NCBI GenBank assembly: GCA_905215945.1
Contig: CAJMRZ010000011.1
Location: forward strand, 1 to 17,545
Direction of reading: 5' to 3'
Length of the DNA: 17,545 nt
Source of the DNA: an uncultured bacterium
GTDB taxonomy: Bacteria > Actinomycetota > Coriobacteriia > Coriobacteriales > Coriobacteriaceae
Within the stretch, counting starts at the first letter, position 1, and each line of letters starts with the position of its first letter. Of the stretch, positions 1-9,790 are shown one piece after another. The notes under the pieces are model-generated. The model did not search any database and was not told the DNA's origin. It saw nothing but the letters and a program-made list of their open reading frames with translations. The translations under genes and the position numbers were made by a program.

Positions 1-1
1 C

Positions 2-691
2 GTCGAGCGCACGGCCGAGGTGCTCGGCCGCGGCGGCCTGGCCTTGATTCCGACCGAGACCGTCTACGGTGTCGCCGTGGCAGTCAACGCCTTCTCGGAC
101 GCCGTGCCCCAAGATACAAGCGAATTCCCATCGTGGCCGCGCGATCCGCAGGCTGCCGTCAATGGCGCCGCAGTTCCTGCGCTCGGCACCGGCTATCGCC
201 GTATCTTCACTCTCAAGCAACGTGAGCTCACGCAAACCGTCGCTTGGCTGGTCGATGGCGTCGAAGCACTCGACCGCTATGGCGTGGATATCCCGGAAGA
301 TGCCCGCGTACTCGCGCGACGATGCTGGCCGGGAGCCCTGACTATCGTGGTCAAGGCAGCCCCCTGCGTGCCGACCTTTATGCGCGCTGCCGACGACACC
401 GTGGCCCTGCGCGCTTCGGCCTCTCCCGTGGTCCAAGCGCTCATCCGCGCCTGCGGCAGTCCCCTTGCCTGCACGAGCGCCAACACGCACGGCGCGCCTT
501 CGCCGGCAAGCTTTGCCGCCGTCGAGGGTCGCATCCTGGAGGGGGTCGATGTTGCCGTCGACGCCGGTGAGACCCCGTGTCGCGACGCCTCGACCATCGT
601 GTCGTTCCAGCACGGCGGGCTCCAGATCCTGCGCCAAGGCGCACTTCCCGCATCAGAGATCGAGCGGGTCCTGTCCGACCCGATGCAATAG
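2..691 (+). CDS. Sua5/YciO/YrdC-family threonylcarbamoyl-AMP synthase, 5' end missing
   Basis: This enzyme makes threonylcarbamoyl-adenylate from threonine, bicarbonate and ATP, the first step of the t6A37 modification of ANN-decoding tRNAs. The reading frame is open back to base 2, so the true start probably lies before the window. A GTG at 20 is possible, but it leaves only four residues before the GGLALIPTETVYG core and has no clear ribosome site. Counting from that GTG, the core motif is at residues 5-17, the KxR motif (KQR) at 66-68, a WPGALT motif at 103-108 and the SAN motif at 153-155. About 48 residues separate PTETVYG from KQR, whereas the family usually has about 20, so there is an insertion near residues 27-58. 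The sua5 position upstream of upp and atp is common in Gram-positive bacteria. Family assignment is firm. The choice between Sua5, YciO and YrdC subtypes is open, so no symbol is given. Confidence 0.9.
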   Translation, partial: VERTAEVLGRGGLALIPTETVYGVAVAVNAFSDAVPQDTSEFPSWPRDPQAAVNGAAVPALGTGYRRIFTLKQRELTQTVAWLVDGVEALDRYGVDIPEDARVLARRCWPGALTIVVKAAPCVPTFMRAADDTVALRASASPVVQALIRACGSPLACTSANTHGAPSPASFAAVEGRILEGVDVAVDAGETPCRDASTIVSFQHGGLQILRQGALPASEIERVLSDPMQ

Positions 692-704
692 AAGGGTGTA
701 AGCG

Positions 705-2246
705 ATGTCGTTGAATCTGGGCAGCCTGGGCATGGAAGATGCCTCGTTTAACTTTGGCGGTTCCTACATCATGGCGCTCGACTGCGGCACTACCTCGGTA
801 CTCGCGGCCATTGTCGACGAATACGGCTGCATCGTTGCCCAGGCGCGTCGTAGCGTCAAAACCAGCTTCCCGCGCCCCGGCTGGGTGGAGCAGGATCCCA
901 CGGAGGTGCTTGCCAGCCAGATCGGCGTGATGATGGAGGTTCAGTTTAAGAGCGGCATCCATTCCGATCGCATCGCCGCCATCGGCATCTCCAACCAGCG
1001 CGAGACCACGGTGGTCTGGGACCGCGTGAGCGGCCAGCCCATCTATAACGCCATCGTATGGCAGTGCCGTCGTACCGCGCCGGCGATCGACGCGTTGGTT
1101 GAACAGGGTTGCGAGGAGCTGGTGCGCTCCCGCACGGGACTTACGCTTGACCCGTATTTCTCGGCCTCTAAGGTGCAGTGGATTCTCGACAACGTCGACG
1201 GCGCACGCGAGAGCGCGGCGGCGGGCGACCTCATGTTTGGCACCATCGACACCTGGCTCATCTACAACCTCACCGGCGGCCAGGTCTTTGCCACCGACTA
1301 CACCAATGCCAGCCGCACGGCACTCTTTAATATCCATACGCTCGATTGGGACGACGACCTGCTGGCGCTCTTTGACGTTCCACGTTCCATGATGCCCGAG
1401 GTTCGTTGGAGCTCGGGCGACTACGGCCGCGTCGCGAGCGACATCATGACCAACATGCCGCCCATCATGGGCGTGGCGGGCGACCAGCAGGCGTCGCTGT
1501 TCGGCCACTGCTGCTTCCATCCTGGCCAGACCAAAAACACCTATGGCACGGGTTGCTTTATGCTCATGAACACCGGCGACGAGGTCGTCGAATCCAAGAA
1601 CGGTCTGGTCTCCACGATCGGTATCGCCGCGGACGGCAAGATCAGCTATGCGCTCGAGGGTTCTATCTTTGCCGCCGGCTCAACCATGAACTGGCTGCGC
1701 AACAACATGGGCATCATCTCGAGTGTGAGCGAGTCCGCGCAACTCGCCGTTTCAATCAACGACAACGAGGGCTGCTACTTCGTTCCCGCCTTTGCGGGTT
1801 TGGGCGCTCCCTGGTGGGATCCGCATGCCCGCGGTATCGTGTGCGGCCTGACCGGTGCCTCGAGTCGCGCGACCATTGTGCGTGCGGCCTGCGAGTCCAT
1901 GGCCTACCAGAGTTATGACGTGCTGCGCGCCATGGAGCAGGACGTGGGACTTTCGATTGAGCGCCTGTCCGTCGATGGCGGCGCCTCACGCAACGAGTTC
2001 ATCATGCAATTCCAGGCCGACCTGCTGGATATCCCCGTGCTGCAATGCGAGACGGTGGAGACCACGGCAATCGGTGCCGCGTACTTGGCGGGTCTTGCCG
2101 TCGGCTATTGGGAAGACCTTGAAGAGCTGGAGCAAAATGCCCAGATCGTTAGGACCTTCCTTCCCCATATGTCCGCCGAGCGTCGCGAGCAAAACCTTGC
2201 GGGCTGGCGTGATGCAGTCAAGCGCTCGCTCAGTACCGCACAGTAG
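705..2246 (+). CDS. glpK: Glycerol kinase
   Basis: This cytoplasmic FGGY-family kinase converts glycerol plus ATP to sn-glycerol 3-phosphate. The 513-residue protein is slightly longer than the usual 495-505. It has the phosphate-binding DCGTT at 26-30, the glycerol-contacting RE pair at 99-100 in SNQRETT, W119, PYF at 150-152 and the catalytic-base region GDQQASLFG from 259, with D260. The N-terminal FGGY half is followed by the second actin-like domain carrying SVDGGASRN. The usual Gln of ALDQGTTS is Cys27 here. No histidine lies between residues 227 and 259, the region before GDQQ where HPr phosphorylates a His in many Firmicutes enzymes, so that PTS control is unlikely. The ATG at 705 follows an AAGGGTG ribosome site and adds about 14 residues before the conserved core. 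It begins 13 nt after the upstream stop, so the two genes are probably co-transcribed. No glycerol facilitator or glycerol-phosphate dehydrogenase gene is present here. Confidence 0.96.
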   Translation: MSLNLGSLGMEDASFNFGGSYIMALDCGTTSVLAAIVDEYGCIVAQARRSVKTSFPRPGWVEQDPTEVLASQIGVMMEVQFKSGIHSDRIAAIGISNQRETTVVWDRVSGQPIYNAIVWQCRRTAPAIDALVEQGCEELVRSRTGLTLDPYFSASKVQWILDNVDGARESAAAGDLMFGTIDTWLIYNLTGGQVFATDYTNASRTALFNIHTLDWDDDLLALFDVPRSMMPEVRWSSGDYGRVASDIMTNMPPIMGVAGDQQASLFGHCCFHPGQTKNTYGTGCFMLMNTGDEVVESKNGLVSTIGIAADGKISYALEGSIFAAGSTMNWLRNNMGIISSVSESAQLAVSINDNEGCYFVPAFAGLGAPWWDPHARGIVCGLTGASSRATIVRAACESMAYQSYDVLRAMEQDVGLSIERLSVDGGASRNEFIMQFQADLLDIPVLQCETVETTAIGAAYLAGLAVGYWEDLEELEQNAQIVRTFLPHMSAERREQNLAGWRDAVKRSLSTAQ

Positions 2247-2295
2247 GGCTGCGATGGGCTGCTCGATACAACAAACCGCTAAACTTATGCATGGC

Positions 2296-2346
2296 GTGCG
2301 GCGGCAACATTGCTGCGCGCCTTGTCAGCAAGGCCGTTTTGCGGCC
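2296..2346 (+). promoter_or_regulatory. Two potential hairpins in the glpK-upp spacer
   Basis: The first hairpin has arms at 2296-2306 and 2311-2320: GTGC, a bulged G, then GCGGCA, pairing with TGCTGCGCGC and including two G-T pairs. The second is GGCCG at 2332-2336 pairing with CGGCC at 2342-2346 across TTTTG, ending six bases before the upp ribosome site. Neither has a run of T after it, so they are not standard terminators. A leader role in upp expression is possible but unproven. The 123-nt spacer shows no convincing -35/-10 pair and no coding sequence. Confidence 0.3.
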
Positions 2347-2369
2347 GCAACGAAAGGGGCAATCAACCC

Positions 2370-3017
2370 ATGACCGTCACCTACGATGCGTCCCGTGTGA
2401 CGCTTGTCGATCATCCGCTCGTCCAGCACAAGCTGTCGATCCTGCGCGACAAAAACACCGGCACCAACCAGTTCCGCCAGCTCGTGCGCGAACTCGCGCT
2501 TTTTGACGGCTACGAGGCCATGCGCGACCTGCCTATGGAAGACGTCGAAGTCGAGACCCCCATCACTACCGCCACGTTCAAACAGCTCGCCGGCAAGAAA
2601 CTCGCCATCGTGCCCATCCTGCGTGCGGGCCTTGGCATGGTCGACGGCATTCTCGACCTGGTGCCCTCCGCTCGCGTAGGCCACATCGGTATGGAACGCG
2701 ACGAGGTTACCCATGAGCCGCATGAGTATTACTGCAAGATGCCCAAGGATATCGATCAGCGCATCTGCCTGGTTGTCGACCCCATGCTCGCCACGGGCGG
2801 TTCGGCCGAGATGGCCATCAGCTACCTGCGCGAGCGCGGTGTCAAGGACATCCGCATGCTGTGCATCGTCGCTGCCCCCGAGGGCCTCAAGTCGCTGACC
2901 GAGAAGGACCCAGATGTGCATATCTATACCTGCGCTATCGACGACCATCTCAACGAGGCTGCCTACATCGTTCCCGGCCTGGGCGACGCCGGCGACCGCA
3001 TCTACGGCACGCTGTAA
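2370..3017 (+). CDS. upp: Uracil phosphoribosyltransferase
   Basis: Upp salvages uracil by joining it to PRPP to give UMP and pyrophosphate in the cytosol. The 215-residue product is normal for the family (about 208). The N-terminal stretch [18 protein letters not shown] (13-30) is typical of Upp. The PRPP-binding loop [12 protein letters not shown] is at 135-146, the IVAAPEG segment follows at 166-172, and the uracil-binding C-terminus [16 protein letters not shown] is at 199-214. The ATG at 2370 is chosen over a more upstream in-frame ATG (2310) because GAAAGGGG at 2352-2359 is a well-placed ribosome site and the protein then starts where the family starts. A location just upstream of the atp operon is common in Gram-positive genomes. 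It is likely read with glpK or from its own leader; no clear terminator follows it. Confidence 0.97.
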   Translation: MTVTYDASRVTLVDHPLVQHKLSILRDKNTGTNQFRQLVRELALFDGYEAMRDLPMEDVEVETPITTATFKQLAGKKLAIVPILRAGLGMVDGILDLVPSARVGHIGMERDEVTHEPHEYYCKMPKDIDQRICLVVDPMLATGGSAEMAISYLRERGVKDIRMLCIVAAPEGLKSLTEKDPDVHIYTCAIDDHLNEAAYIVPGLGDAGDRIYGTL

Positions 3018-3209
3018 TCTCTGGGCCATACCGGCTAACGTCGAAAATACGAAGAAATGGTGCGCGCGGGCGAGCAAAAGACGTCCACGCGCACTCCTGT
3101 TAACGGACGTTTTGCCCTGCAGGGTTCGAGAAAAACGTATTACCGTACCTGCGGCATAAAGAAGGTCTTAAGAAAACGAACAGGTGCGTATTAACCGATG
3201 CTTTTTCGG
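3018..3209. other. AT-richer non-coding gap between upp and the atp operon
   Basis: The stretch holds no supported gene. It contains a bulged dyad (GGGC..CAAA..ACGTCC at 3068-3086 against GGACGTTTTGCCC at 3105-3117), a perfect 10-bp palindrome CCCTGCAGGG at 3115-3124, and a small hairpin AACCGA (3193-3198) / TCGGTT (3206-3211) that touches the atp -35 box. None has a proper T tail, so no clear upp terminator can be named. Base composition shifts toward A+T after about 3125, as expected upstream of a promoter. Confidence 0.5.
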
Positions 3210-3237
3210 TTGTACTTTAGCGATTGGCTCGTACAAT
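3210..3237 (+). promoter_or_regulatory. Probable sigma-70-type promoter of the atp operon
   Basis: TTGTAC at 3210-3215 and TACAAT at 3232-3237 are separated by 16 bp. The -10 matches the consensus at five of six bases; the -35 matches only in its TTG. Transcription would start near 3244, giving a leader of about 56 nt before the first ATG at 3300. The position in an AT-rich gap ahead of the whole operon supports the call. It is inferred from sequence alone. Confidence 0.55.
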
Positions 3238-3299
3238 AGTCACCAATGTTTGGCGGGAACTGTTCTGTGAGGCGTTAAAAAAGGAAAGTGAGGACGCTA

Positions 3300-3611
3300 A
3301 TGTTTCAGATAGCCGATCTGCTCGCTATCGTTGCAGGCGCCATCGCGGGCGCAATTGCCTTCCTTCCCTTTGTCTTTACGCTCAAGCCGGTTCTTGACGA
3401 TAAACAGAATGCGGACATGCTCAAGGGTATGGTGAGTCTGGCGGTCTCGGCAATCGCCCTGCTCGTCTTTACCTTGGTTGTGTTTGTGTTGTTCGGAGAG
3501 GCATTTCGCATGTTCCTCCTGGGCGAGGCGATCGGCTTCGTGGCCTTTATGGCCGCCTGCACGGTTCGCGTCGCCAAGGCGCTGCGAGATCCTCATGAGG
3601 TCGAAAGGTAA
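3300..3611 (+). CDS. Small three-helix membrane protein in the atpI position
   Basis: I do not recognise the family. The 103-residue protein has three hydrophobic segments, at about residues 6-28, 44-67 and 71-90, with a charged link (LDDKQNAD) between the first two and a short charged C-terminus (RDPHEVER). It occupies the place where atpI, the small membrane protein often linked to assembly of the c-ring or to Mg2+ transport, usually precedes atpB. Classical AtpI has a similar length but usually four helices, so this could be a divergent relative or an unrelated replacement. The ATG at 3300 follows GAGG (3290-3293) with a 6-nt gap; the in-frame GTG at 3288 would lie inside that ribosome site and is rejected. 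The stop is 3 nt before atpB, so the two are surely co-transcribed. It is the first gene after the likely operon promoter. Confidence 0.8.
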   Translation: MFQIADLLAIVAGAIAGAIAFLPFVFTLKPVLDDKQNADMLKGMVSLAVSAIALLVFTLVVFVLFGEAFRMFLLGEAIGFVAFMAACTVRVAKALRDPHEVER

Positions 3612-3614
3612 GTC

Positions 3615-4418
3615 GTGGAAATTTTTGAAAAGCTGCCTGATGAGATTAATCATCTGGTCAGCGAGTTCAGCTCCACCCCTGTCGTGGGCGATCTGAGCTG
3701 CGGCATCACGCAGTACTCGTTTTGGCTGATCGTCTCCACGATCGTGCTCCTGATCGTCCTGGCCGTGTTCAAGAAGAAGCAGGCCCTGGTTCCCAAGGGC
3801 TTCTTCGTCAACGGTTTCGAGTACATCATCGAGTACGTCGAGAACGATATCGGCAAGGGCGTCGTGGGTGAGAACTGGAAGAAGCACTTCCCGTTCCTGT
3901 GCTCGCTTTTCCTGTTCATCCTGATCAATAACATGATCGGCCTGATCCCGGGAATGAAGCCCGGCACCGGTGCAATCGGCTCCACCGCCGCGCTCGCCAT
4001 CTTCGCCTTCGTGTACTTCATCTACTACGGATGCAAGGCTCACGGCGTGATTGGCTACATCAAGAGCCTCGCCCCGCAGGGCGTGAGCTTCCCGATGAAC
4101 GTGCTCGTGTGGGTCGTCGAGCTTTTCTCGACCTTCCTGCGCCTCATCACGCTCGCCGTCCGTCTGTTCTGCAACATGTTCGCAGGACACGTGGTCATGG
4201 GCTCGTTCGCCATCATGGCGAGCATGTTCATGCAGCCGCTGCTTCAGCAGGTTTCCGCGGCCCACGCCGTCGGCGCCCTGCCTTCGCTGGCCTGGCTTGC
4301 CATCCTCATCCTGATCTATGCGATCGAGCTTGTGGTCGGCGCCATCCAGGCTTACGTCTTCACGGTCCTTACCGCCGTGTATGTCTCCGAGGCAGAGGAG
4401 GTCGCGGAGGAGGAGTAG
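3615..4418 (+). CDS. atpB: F-type ATP synthase subunit a
   Basis: Subunit a is the membrane stator protein that forms the two half-channels carrying ions to and from the rotating c-ring. The 267-residue protein is rich in hydrophobic helices. The diagnostic segment LAVRLFCNMFAGH (180-192) contains R183, the essential arginine facing the c-ring carboxylate (Arg210 in E. coli). The usual LFGN is LFCN here. An earlier conserved segment, FILINNMIGLIPG (101-113), is also present. It starts on GTG at 3615, preceded by GAAAGG at 3603-3608, and ends in an acidic tail (SEAEEVAEEE). It lies between the small membrane protein and atpE, and a 124-nt spacer separates it from atpE. Confidence 0.96.
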   Translation: MEIFEKLPDEINHLVSEFSSTPVVGDLSCGITQYSFWLIVSTIVLLIVLAVFKKKQALVPKGFFVNGFEYIIEYVENDIGKGVVGENWKKHFPFLCSLFLFILINNMIGLIPGMKPGTGAIGSTAALAIFAFVYFIYYGCKAHGVIGYIKSLAPQGVSFPMNVLVWVVELFSTFLRLITLAVRLFCNMFAGHVVMGSFAIMASMFMQPLLQQVSAAHAVGALPSLAWLAILILIYAIELVVGAIQAYVFTVLTAVYVSEAEEVAEEE

Positions 4419-4542
4419 TCTTCCGTTCGCGCCTTAAAGGTAAGGCAATTCGTTAAACCGCCGGTGCCCGTACCCATGGAGCCCGGCAGTTATAAAAAGG
4501 TTATCCTGCGTGAAATAAGACACGCACGACAAAGGAGGAATC
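4419..4542 (+). promoter_or_regulatory. Structured atpB-atpE intercistronic spacer
   Basis: This is the longest spacer inside the operon. It contains a perfect hairpin GCCTTA/TAAGGC (4431-4436 with 4441-4446, loop AAGG), a possible longer-range pair GCCGG (4460-4464) with CCGGC (4483-4487), and a hairpin TGCGTG/CACGCA (4507-4512 with 4521-4526, 8-nt loop) that ends just before the very strong AAAGGAGG ribosome site at 4531. No T run follows any of them, so termination is unlikely. In E. coli the atpE leader raises translation so that many c subunits are made per complex; a similar job here is an inference. Confidence 0.45.
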
Positions 4543-4737
4543 GTGGGAGTTATCGGTTACGGTCTCGGTGTTATCGGCGCTGGTCTTGCTATCGGCCTGT
4601 CTGCTCTGGGTGCTACGGGTGCTATGGCCCGTCAGCCTGAGGTCCAGGGCCGCGTGTTCACCGTCTTCATCATGGGCTCCGCCTTCGGCGAGGCTCTGGC
4701 TCTGATCGGCTTCGTTGTCGCGCTGATCGTTAAATAG
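4543..4737 (+). CDS. atpE: F-type ATP synthase subunit c, unusually short
   Basis: Subunit c is a two-helix hairpin; copies assemble into the rotating membrane ring. Helix 1 is Gly/Ala-rich (residues 3-28), the polar loop is ARQPEVQG (29-36), and helix 2 carries the ion-binding carboxylate E50 in GSAFGEALALIGF. Aligned by eye on ARQP with the Ilyobacter tartaricus sodium-type subunit, the sodium ligands Gln32 and Ser66 are replaced by I17 and A51, which argues for proton coupling. At 64 residues it is shorter than the usual 70-90; the missing part is the N-terminus of helix 1. The GTG at 4543 has an excellent AAAGGAGG site, and an in-frame stop at 4516-4518 with no start codon in between rules out a longer form. 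The strong site fits the need for many copies. Confidence 0.93.
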   Translation: MGVIGYGLGVIGAGLAIGLSALGATGAMARQPEVQGRVFTVFIMGSAFGEALALIGFVVALIVK

Positions 4738-4752
4738 CACGGAGCGTCAAGT

Positions 4753-5355
4753 ATGAATCTTTCATCCCAGAAGAGCGCGATCGCACTCTCCGCGTCCGCG
4801 GCCGCGCTGCTCATGCCGGTTTCCGCGTTCGCCGAGGACGGCGCCGCCGGTGCGGACATCCTCATCCCTAAGATGGCGGAGTTCATCCCGGCGCTTATCG
4901 CCTTCCTGATTATCTGGATCGTGCTGGCCAAGGTCGCCCTGCCGGGCATCATGAAAACCATGGAGGAGCGCGGCAAGAAGATCGAGGAGAGCCTCGACGA
5001 GGCCGAGAAGACCAAGCAGGAGGCTATCGCCAAGCGCGCTGAGTCCGACTCGATCGTCACTGACGCCCGTCGTCAGGCTGCCGACATCGTTCTCGAGGCC
5101 CGTAAGGACGCCGAGTCCGAGCGCGCCCGTATCATCGAGGCTGCTCACAAGGAGGCCGAGGAGATCATCGCCAAGGCCCATACGACCGTCGAGGACGAGC
5201 GCAAGTCCATCTACGCCGGTGCCGCGAACTCCATCGCCGACCTGTCCGTTGCCGTCGCCACCAAGATCGTGGGCGAGGCACTCGAGAACGAGGCCGAGCA
5301 GAAGAAGCTCATCGAGCGCTACATCCAGGAAGCAGGTAGCCTGAATGCCGACTAG
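4753..5355 (+). CDS. atpF: F-type ATP synthase subunit b with signal-peptide-like N-terminus
   Basis: Subunit b is the peripheral stalk that anchors the alpha/beta head to subunit a. The 200-residue protein has three parts. Residues 1-27 look like a secretory signal: a lysine at 7, an Ala/Leu-rich core, then AFA before ED at 28-29. A membrane helix follows at about 44-66 (FIPALIAFLIIWIVLAKVAL). The rest is a long charged helix from about 68 (EERGKKIEESLDEAEKTKQE onward) with the coiled-coil pattern of the b dimer. Most bacterial b subunits are about 160-170 residues and start directly at the membrane helix, so the extension accounts for the extra length. The ATG at 4753 is preceded by ACGGAG at 4739-4744, 15 nt after atpE. 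The 3' end overlaps atpH by 11 nt, suggesting coupled translation. Confidence 0.94.
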   Translation: MNLSSQKSAIALSASAAALLMPVSAFAEDGAAGADILIPKMAEFIPALIAFLIIWIVLAKVALPGIMKTMEERGKKIEESLDEAEKTKQEAIAKRAESDSIVTDARRQAADIVLEARKDAESERARIIEAAHKEAEEIIAKAHTTVEDERKSIYAGAANSIADLSVAVATKIVGEALENEAEQKKLIERYIQEAGSLNAD

Positions 5356-5821
5356 CCGCTATCAGGACAAAGTGCTCGAGACCTACGCGCGCTCCCTTCT
5401 GGAAGCCGCCAAGGCCGAGAACCATGTGTTCGAGGACCTCGAGATGATCGAGCGCTTGGCTTCTGCCAACCCCGAGATCATCGCCGTGCTCGACACCATG
5501 TCCAAGCGCGACCAGCTCGACCTTCTTCCCAAGGTGGCAGCTGCCTTTAAGTATGTTGCCGAGGAAGACGAGGATGTAGTGGGCGTGACCGTCACCACGG
5601 CGATCCCGCTCGACGACGAGCTGCGTCAAACCATCACTAAGAAATGCGAGCAGGACTTCGGCCGCAAAGTATTCCTTATCGAGCAGGTCGACCCGTCTAT
5701 CGTGGGCGGCCTGGTGCTCGAGGCCCGCGGCGAGCGTCGTGACATTACCGTCAAGACGCAGCTGCGCATCGCGCAGGAGACCCTCGCAAACTCTGCTAAT
5801 TCGTACGGAGGTGAAGCCTAA
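5345..5821 (+). CDS. atpH: F-type ATP synthase subunit delta
   Basis: Delta sits on top of the alpha/beta head and ties it to the b stalk. The 158-residue protein has the family features: an N-terminal helical domain beginning [17 protein letters not shown] (6-22), a middle acidic linker (EEDED), and the C-terminal segment [25 protein letters not shown] that matches the conserved GG-hydrophobic-G...D..V..QL pattern of delta. It is somewhat shorter than the usual 175-180. The start ATG lies inside the last codons of atpF (11-nt overlap), and the stop TAA shares one base with the atpA ATG, so all three genes are likely translated in a coupled way. Confidence 0.93.
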   Translation: MPTSRYQDKVLETYARSLLEAAKAENHVFEDLEMIERLASANPEIIAVLDTMSKRDQLDLLPKVAAAFKYVAEEDEDVVGVTVTTAIPLDDELRQTITKKCEQDFGRKVFLIEQVDPSIVGGLVLEARGERRDITVKTQLRIAQETLANSANSYGGEA

Positions 5822-7419
5822 TGTCCGAAACCCTCAATGCCCAGGATATCGCCAAGAAACTGCAGGAGCAGCTCACGAGCCTCTCCGCGACGGTCGATAC
5901 GCATGAGGTTTCAACGGTCGACGAGGTAGGCGACGGCATCGCGCGCGTCTCCGGCCTCAAGAGCGCCATGGCAGGCGAGCTTCTGGAGTTCAAGAGCTCC
6001 GATACCGGTGAGACCGTCTTCGGCCTTGCCCAGAACCTTGACCGTGACGAGGTCGGCGCCGTTCTGTTTGGTGCCGTCGACTCCATCAAGGAAGGCGACG
6101 AGTGCCGCACCACTGGCCGCATTATGGATATCCCTGTGAGCCGCGCCATGCTCGGCCGCGTCGTCAATCCGCTCGGCCAGCCCATCGACGGCCTGGGCGA
6201 CATCGTCGCCACGCACCGTCGTCCCATTGAGTTCAAGGCCCCCGGCGTCATCGACCGTACCCCGGTGTGCGAGCCGGTTCAGACCGGCCTGTTGGCCATC
6301 GACTCCATGGTGCCTATTGGTCGCGGTCAGCGAGAGCTCATCATCGGCGACCGTAAGACCGGTAAGACCGCCATTGCCATCGACGCTATCCTCAACCAGC
6401 GCGGCAAGGGCATGGTCTGCATCTATGTCGCCATCGGCCAGAAGGCCTCCACGGTTGCCAACATCCGCGAGACCCTCGCTCAGCACGGTGCGCTCGACTA
6501 CACCATCATCGTTTCGGCCACCGCTGCCGATTCCGCCCCTATGCAGTACATCGCGCCTATGGCCGGTGCCGCTATCGGCGAGTTCTTCATGTACAACGGC
6601 GAGGACGGCAAGCCCGCCAGCGAGACCAACCCCGGCGGTCACGTGCTCGTCATCTACGATGACCTGTCCAAGCAGGCTGTGGCCTACCGTCAGATGTCGC
6701 TGACGCTGCATCGTCCGCCCGGACGCGAGGCCTATCCTGGTGACATCTTCTACCTGCACTCTCGTCTGCTCGAGCGTGCTGTCAAGATGTCCAAGAAGAA
6801 CGGTTACGGCTCCATGACAGCTCTGCCGATCATCGAGACCCAGGACGGCGACGTCTCGGCCTACATTCCGACCAACGTCATTTCCATTACCGATGGTCAG
6901 ATCTACCTGCAGTCCGAGCTCTTCTTCCAGGGCCAGCGCCCGGCAGTCGACGTGGGCATTTCCGTGTCCCGCGTCGGTGGCGATGCGCAGACCAAGGCCA
7001 TGAAGCAGGTCGCCGGCAACCTCCGTCTGGACCTCGCTTCCTATCAGGAGCTCGCTGGCTTTACGCAGTTTGGCTCCGACCTTGACGAGGCTACTCAGAA
7101 GCAGCTGACCCATGGTGCCCGCATGACCGAGCTCCTTAAGCAGCCGCGCTACAAGCCGTTTGAGGTTGGCGAGCAGATCGTTACGCTGTTCGCTGGCAAC
7201 GAGGGCTTCCTGGATGACCTGGAGATTGCCGACGTGCTGCCTTTCCGTGCCGAGCTCATCGAGTACATGGACAATGGCTTTGGCTCGCTGCTCGACAAGG
7301 TTCGCGCCAAGAAGATCGATGATGACACCAAGGCTGAGCTCTTGCGCGTCATCGGCGACTTCAAGCAGCAGTTCATGGCCAAGCACCATTCGGATGTTTC
7401 TGGATCAGAGGAGAACTAA
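5821..7419 (+). CDS. atpA: F-type ATP synthase subunit alpha
   Basis: Alpha subunits alternate with beta in the catalytic hexamer and hold non-catalytic nucleotides. The 532-residue protein has the N-terminal barrel, the Walker A loop GDRKTGKT (176-183), the [18 protein letters not shown] segment (277-294), [10 protein letters not shown] (299-308) and R384 in SVSRVGG, the arginine finger that reaches the beta active site. The length exceeds the typical 500-515. Part of the excess is a Gly/Pro/Glu-rich stretch of about nine residues near 260-272 ([15 protein letters not shown]), just before the conserved [11 protein letters not shown], where most alphas have a short turn. The ATG at 5821 overlaps the atpH stop by one base and is preceded by GGAGGTG at 5806-5812. 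Confidence 0.98.
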   Translation: MSETLNAQDIAKKLQEQLTSLSATVDTHEVSTVDEVGDGIARVSGLKSAMAGELLEFKSSDTGETVFGLAQNLDRDEVGAVLFGAVDSIKEGDECRTTGRIMDIPVSRAMLGRVVNPLGQPIDGLGDIVATHRRPIEFKAPGVIDRTPVCEPVQTGLLAIDSMVPIGRGQRELIIGDRKTGKTAIAIDAILNQRGKGMVCIYVAIGQKASTVANIRETLAQHGALDYTIIVSATAADSAPMQYIAPMAGAAIGEFFMYNGEDGKPASETNPGGHVLVIYDDLSKQAVAYRQMSLTLHRPPGREAYPGDIFYLHSRLLERAVKMSKKNGYGSMTALPIIETQDGDVSAYIPTNVISITDGQIYLQSELFFQGQRPAVDVGISVSRVGGDAQTKAMKQVAGNLRLDLASYQELAGFTQFGSDLDEATQKQLTHGARMTELLKQPRYKPFEVGEQIVTLFAGNEGFLDDLEIADVLPFRAELIEYMDNGFGSLLDKVRAKKIDDDTKAELLRVIGDFKQQFMAKHHSDVSGSEEN

Positions 7420-7424
7420 GCCCC

Positions 7425-9787
<2,363 letters not shown>

Positions 9788-9790
9788 GTT

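Noticed and set aside
3115..3124. CCCTGCAGGG palindrome after upp as a terminator
   Set aside because: It is a 10-bp palindrome with no loop and no T run after it.
3057..3194. 45-codon open frame in the upp-atp gap, encoding a basic peptide
   Set aside because: No ribosome site precedes the ATG and the frame runs across the dyads; nothing beyond its basic composition supports it.
5911..7389. 492-residue open frame on the minus strand opposite atpA
   Set aside because: Shadow of atpA; no family features and no own ribosome site seen.
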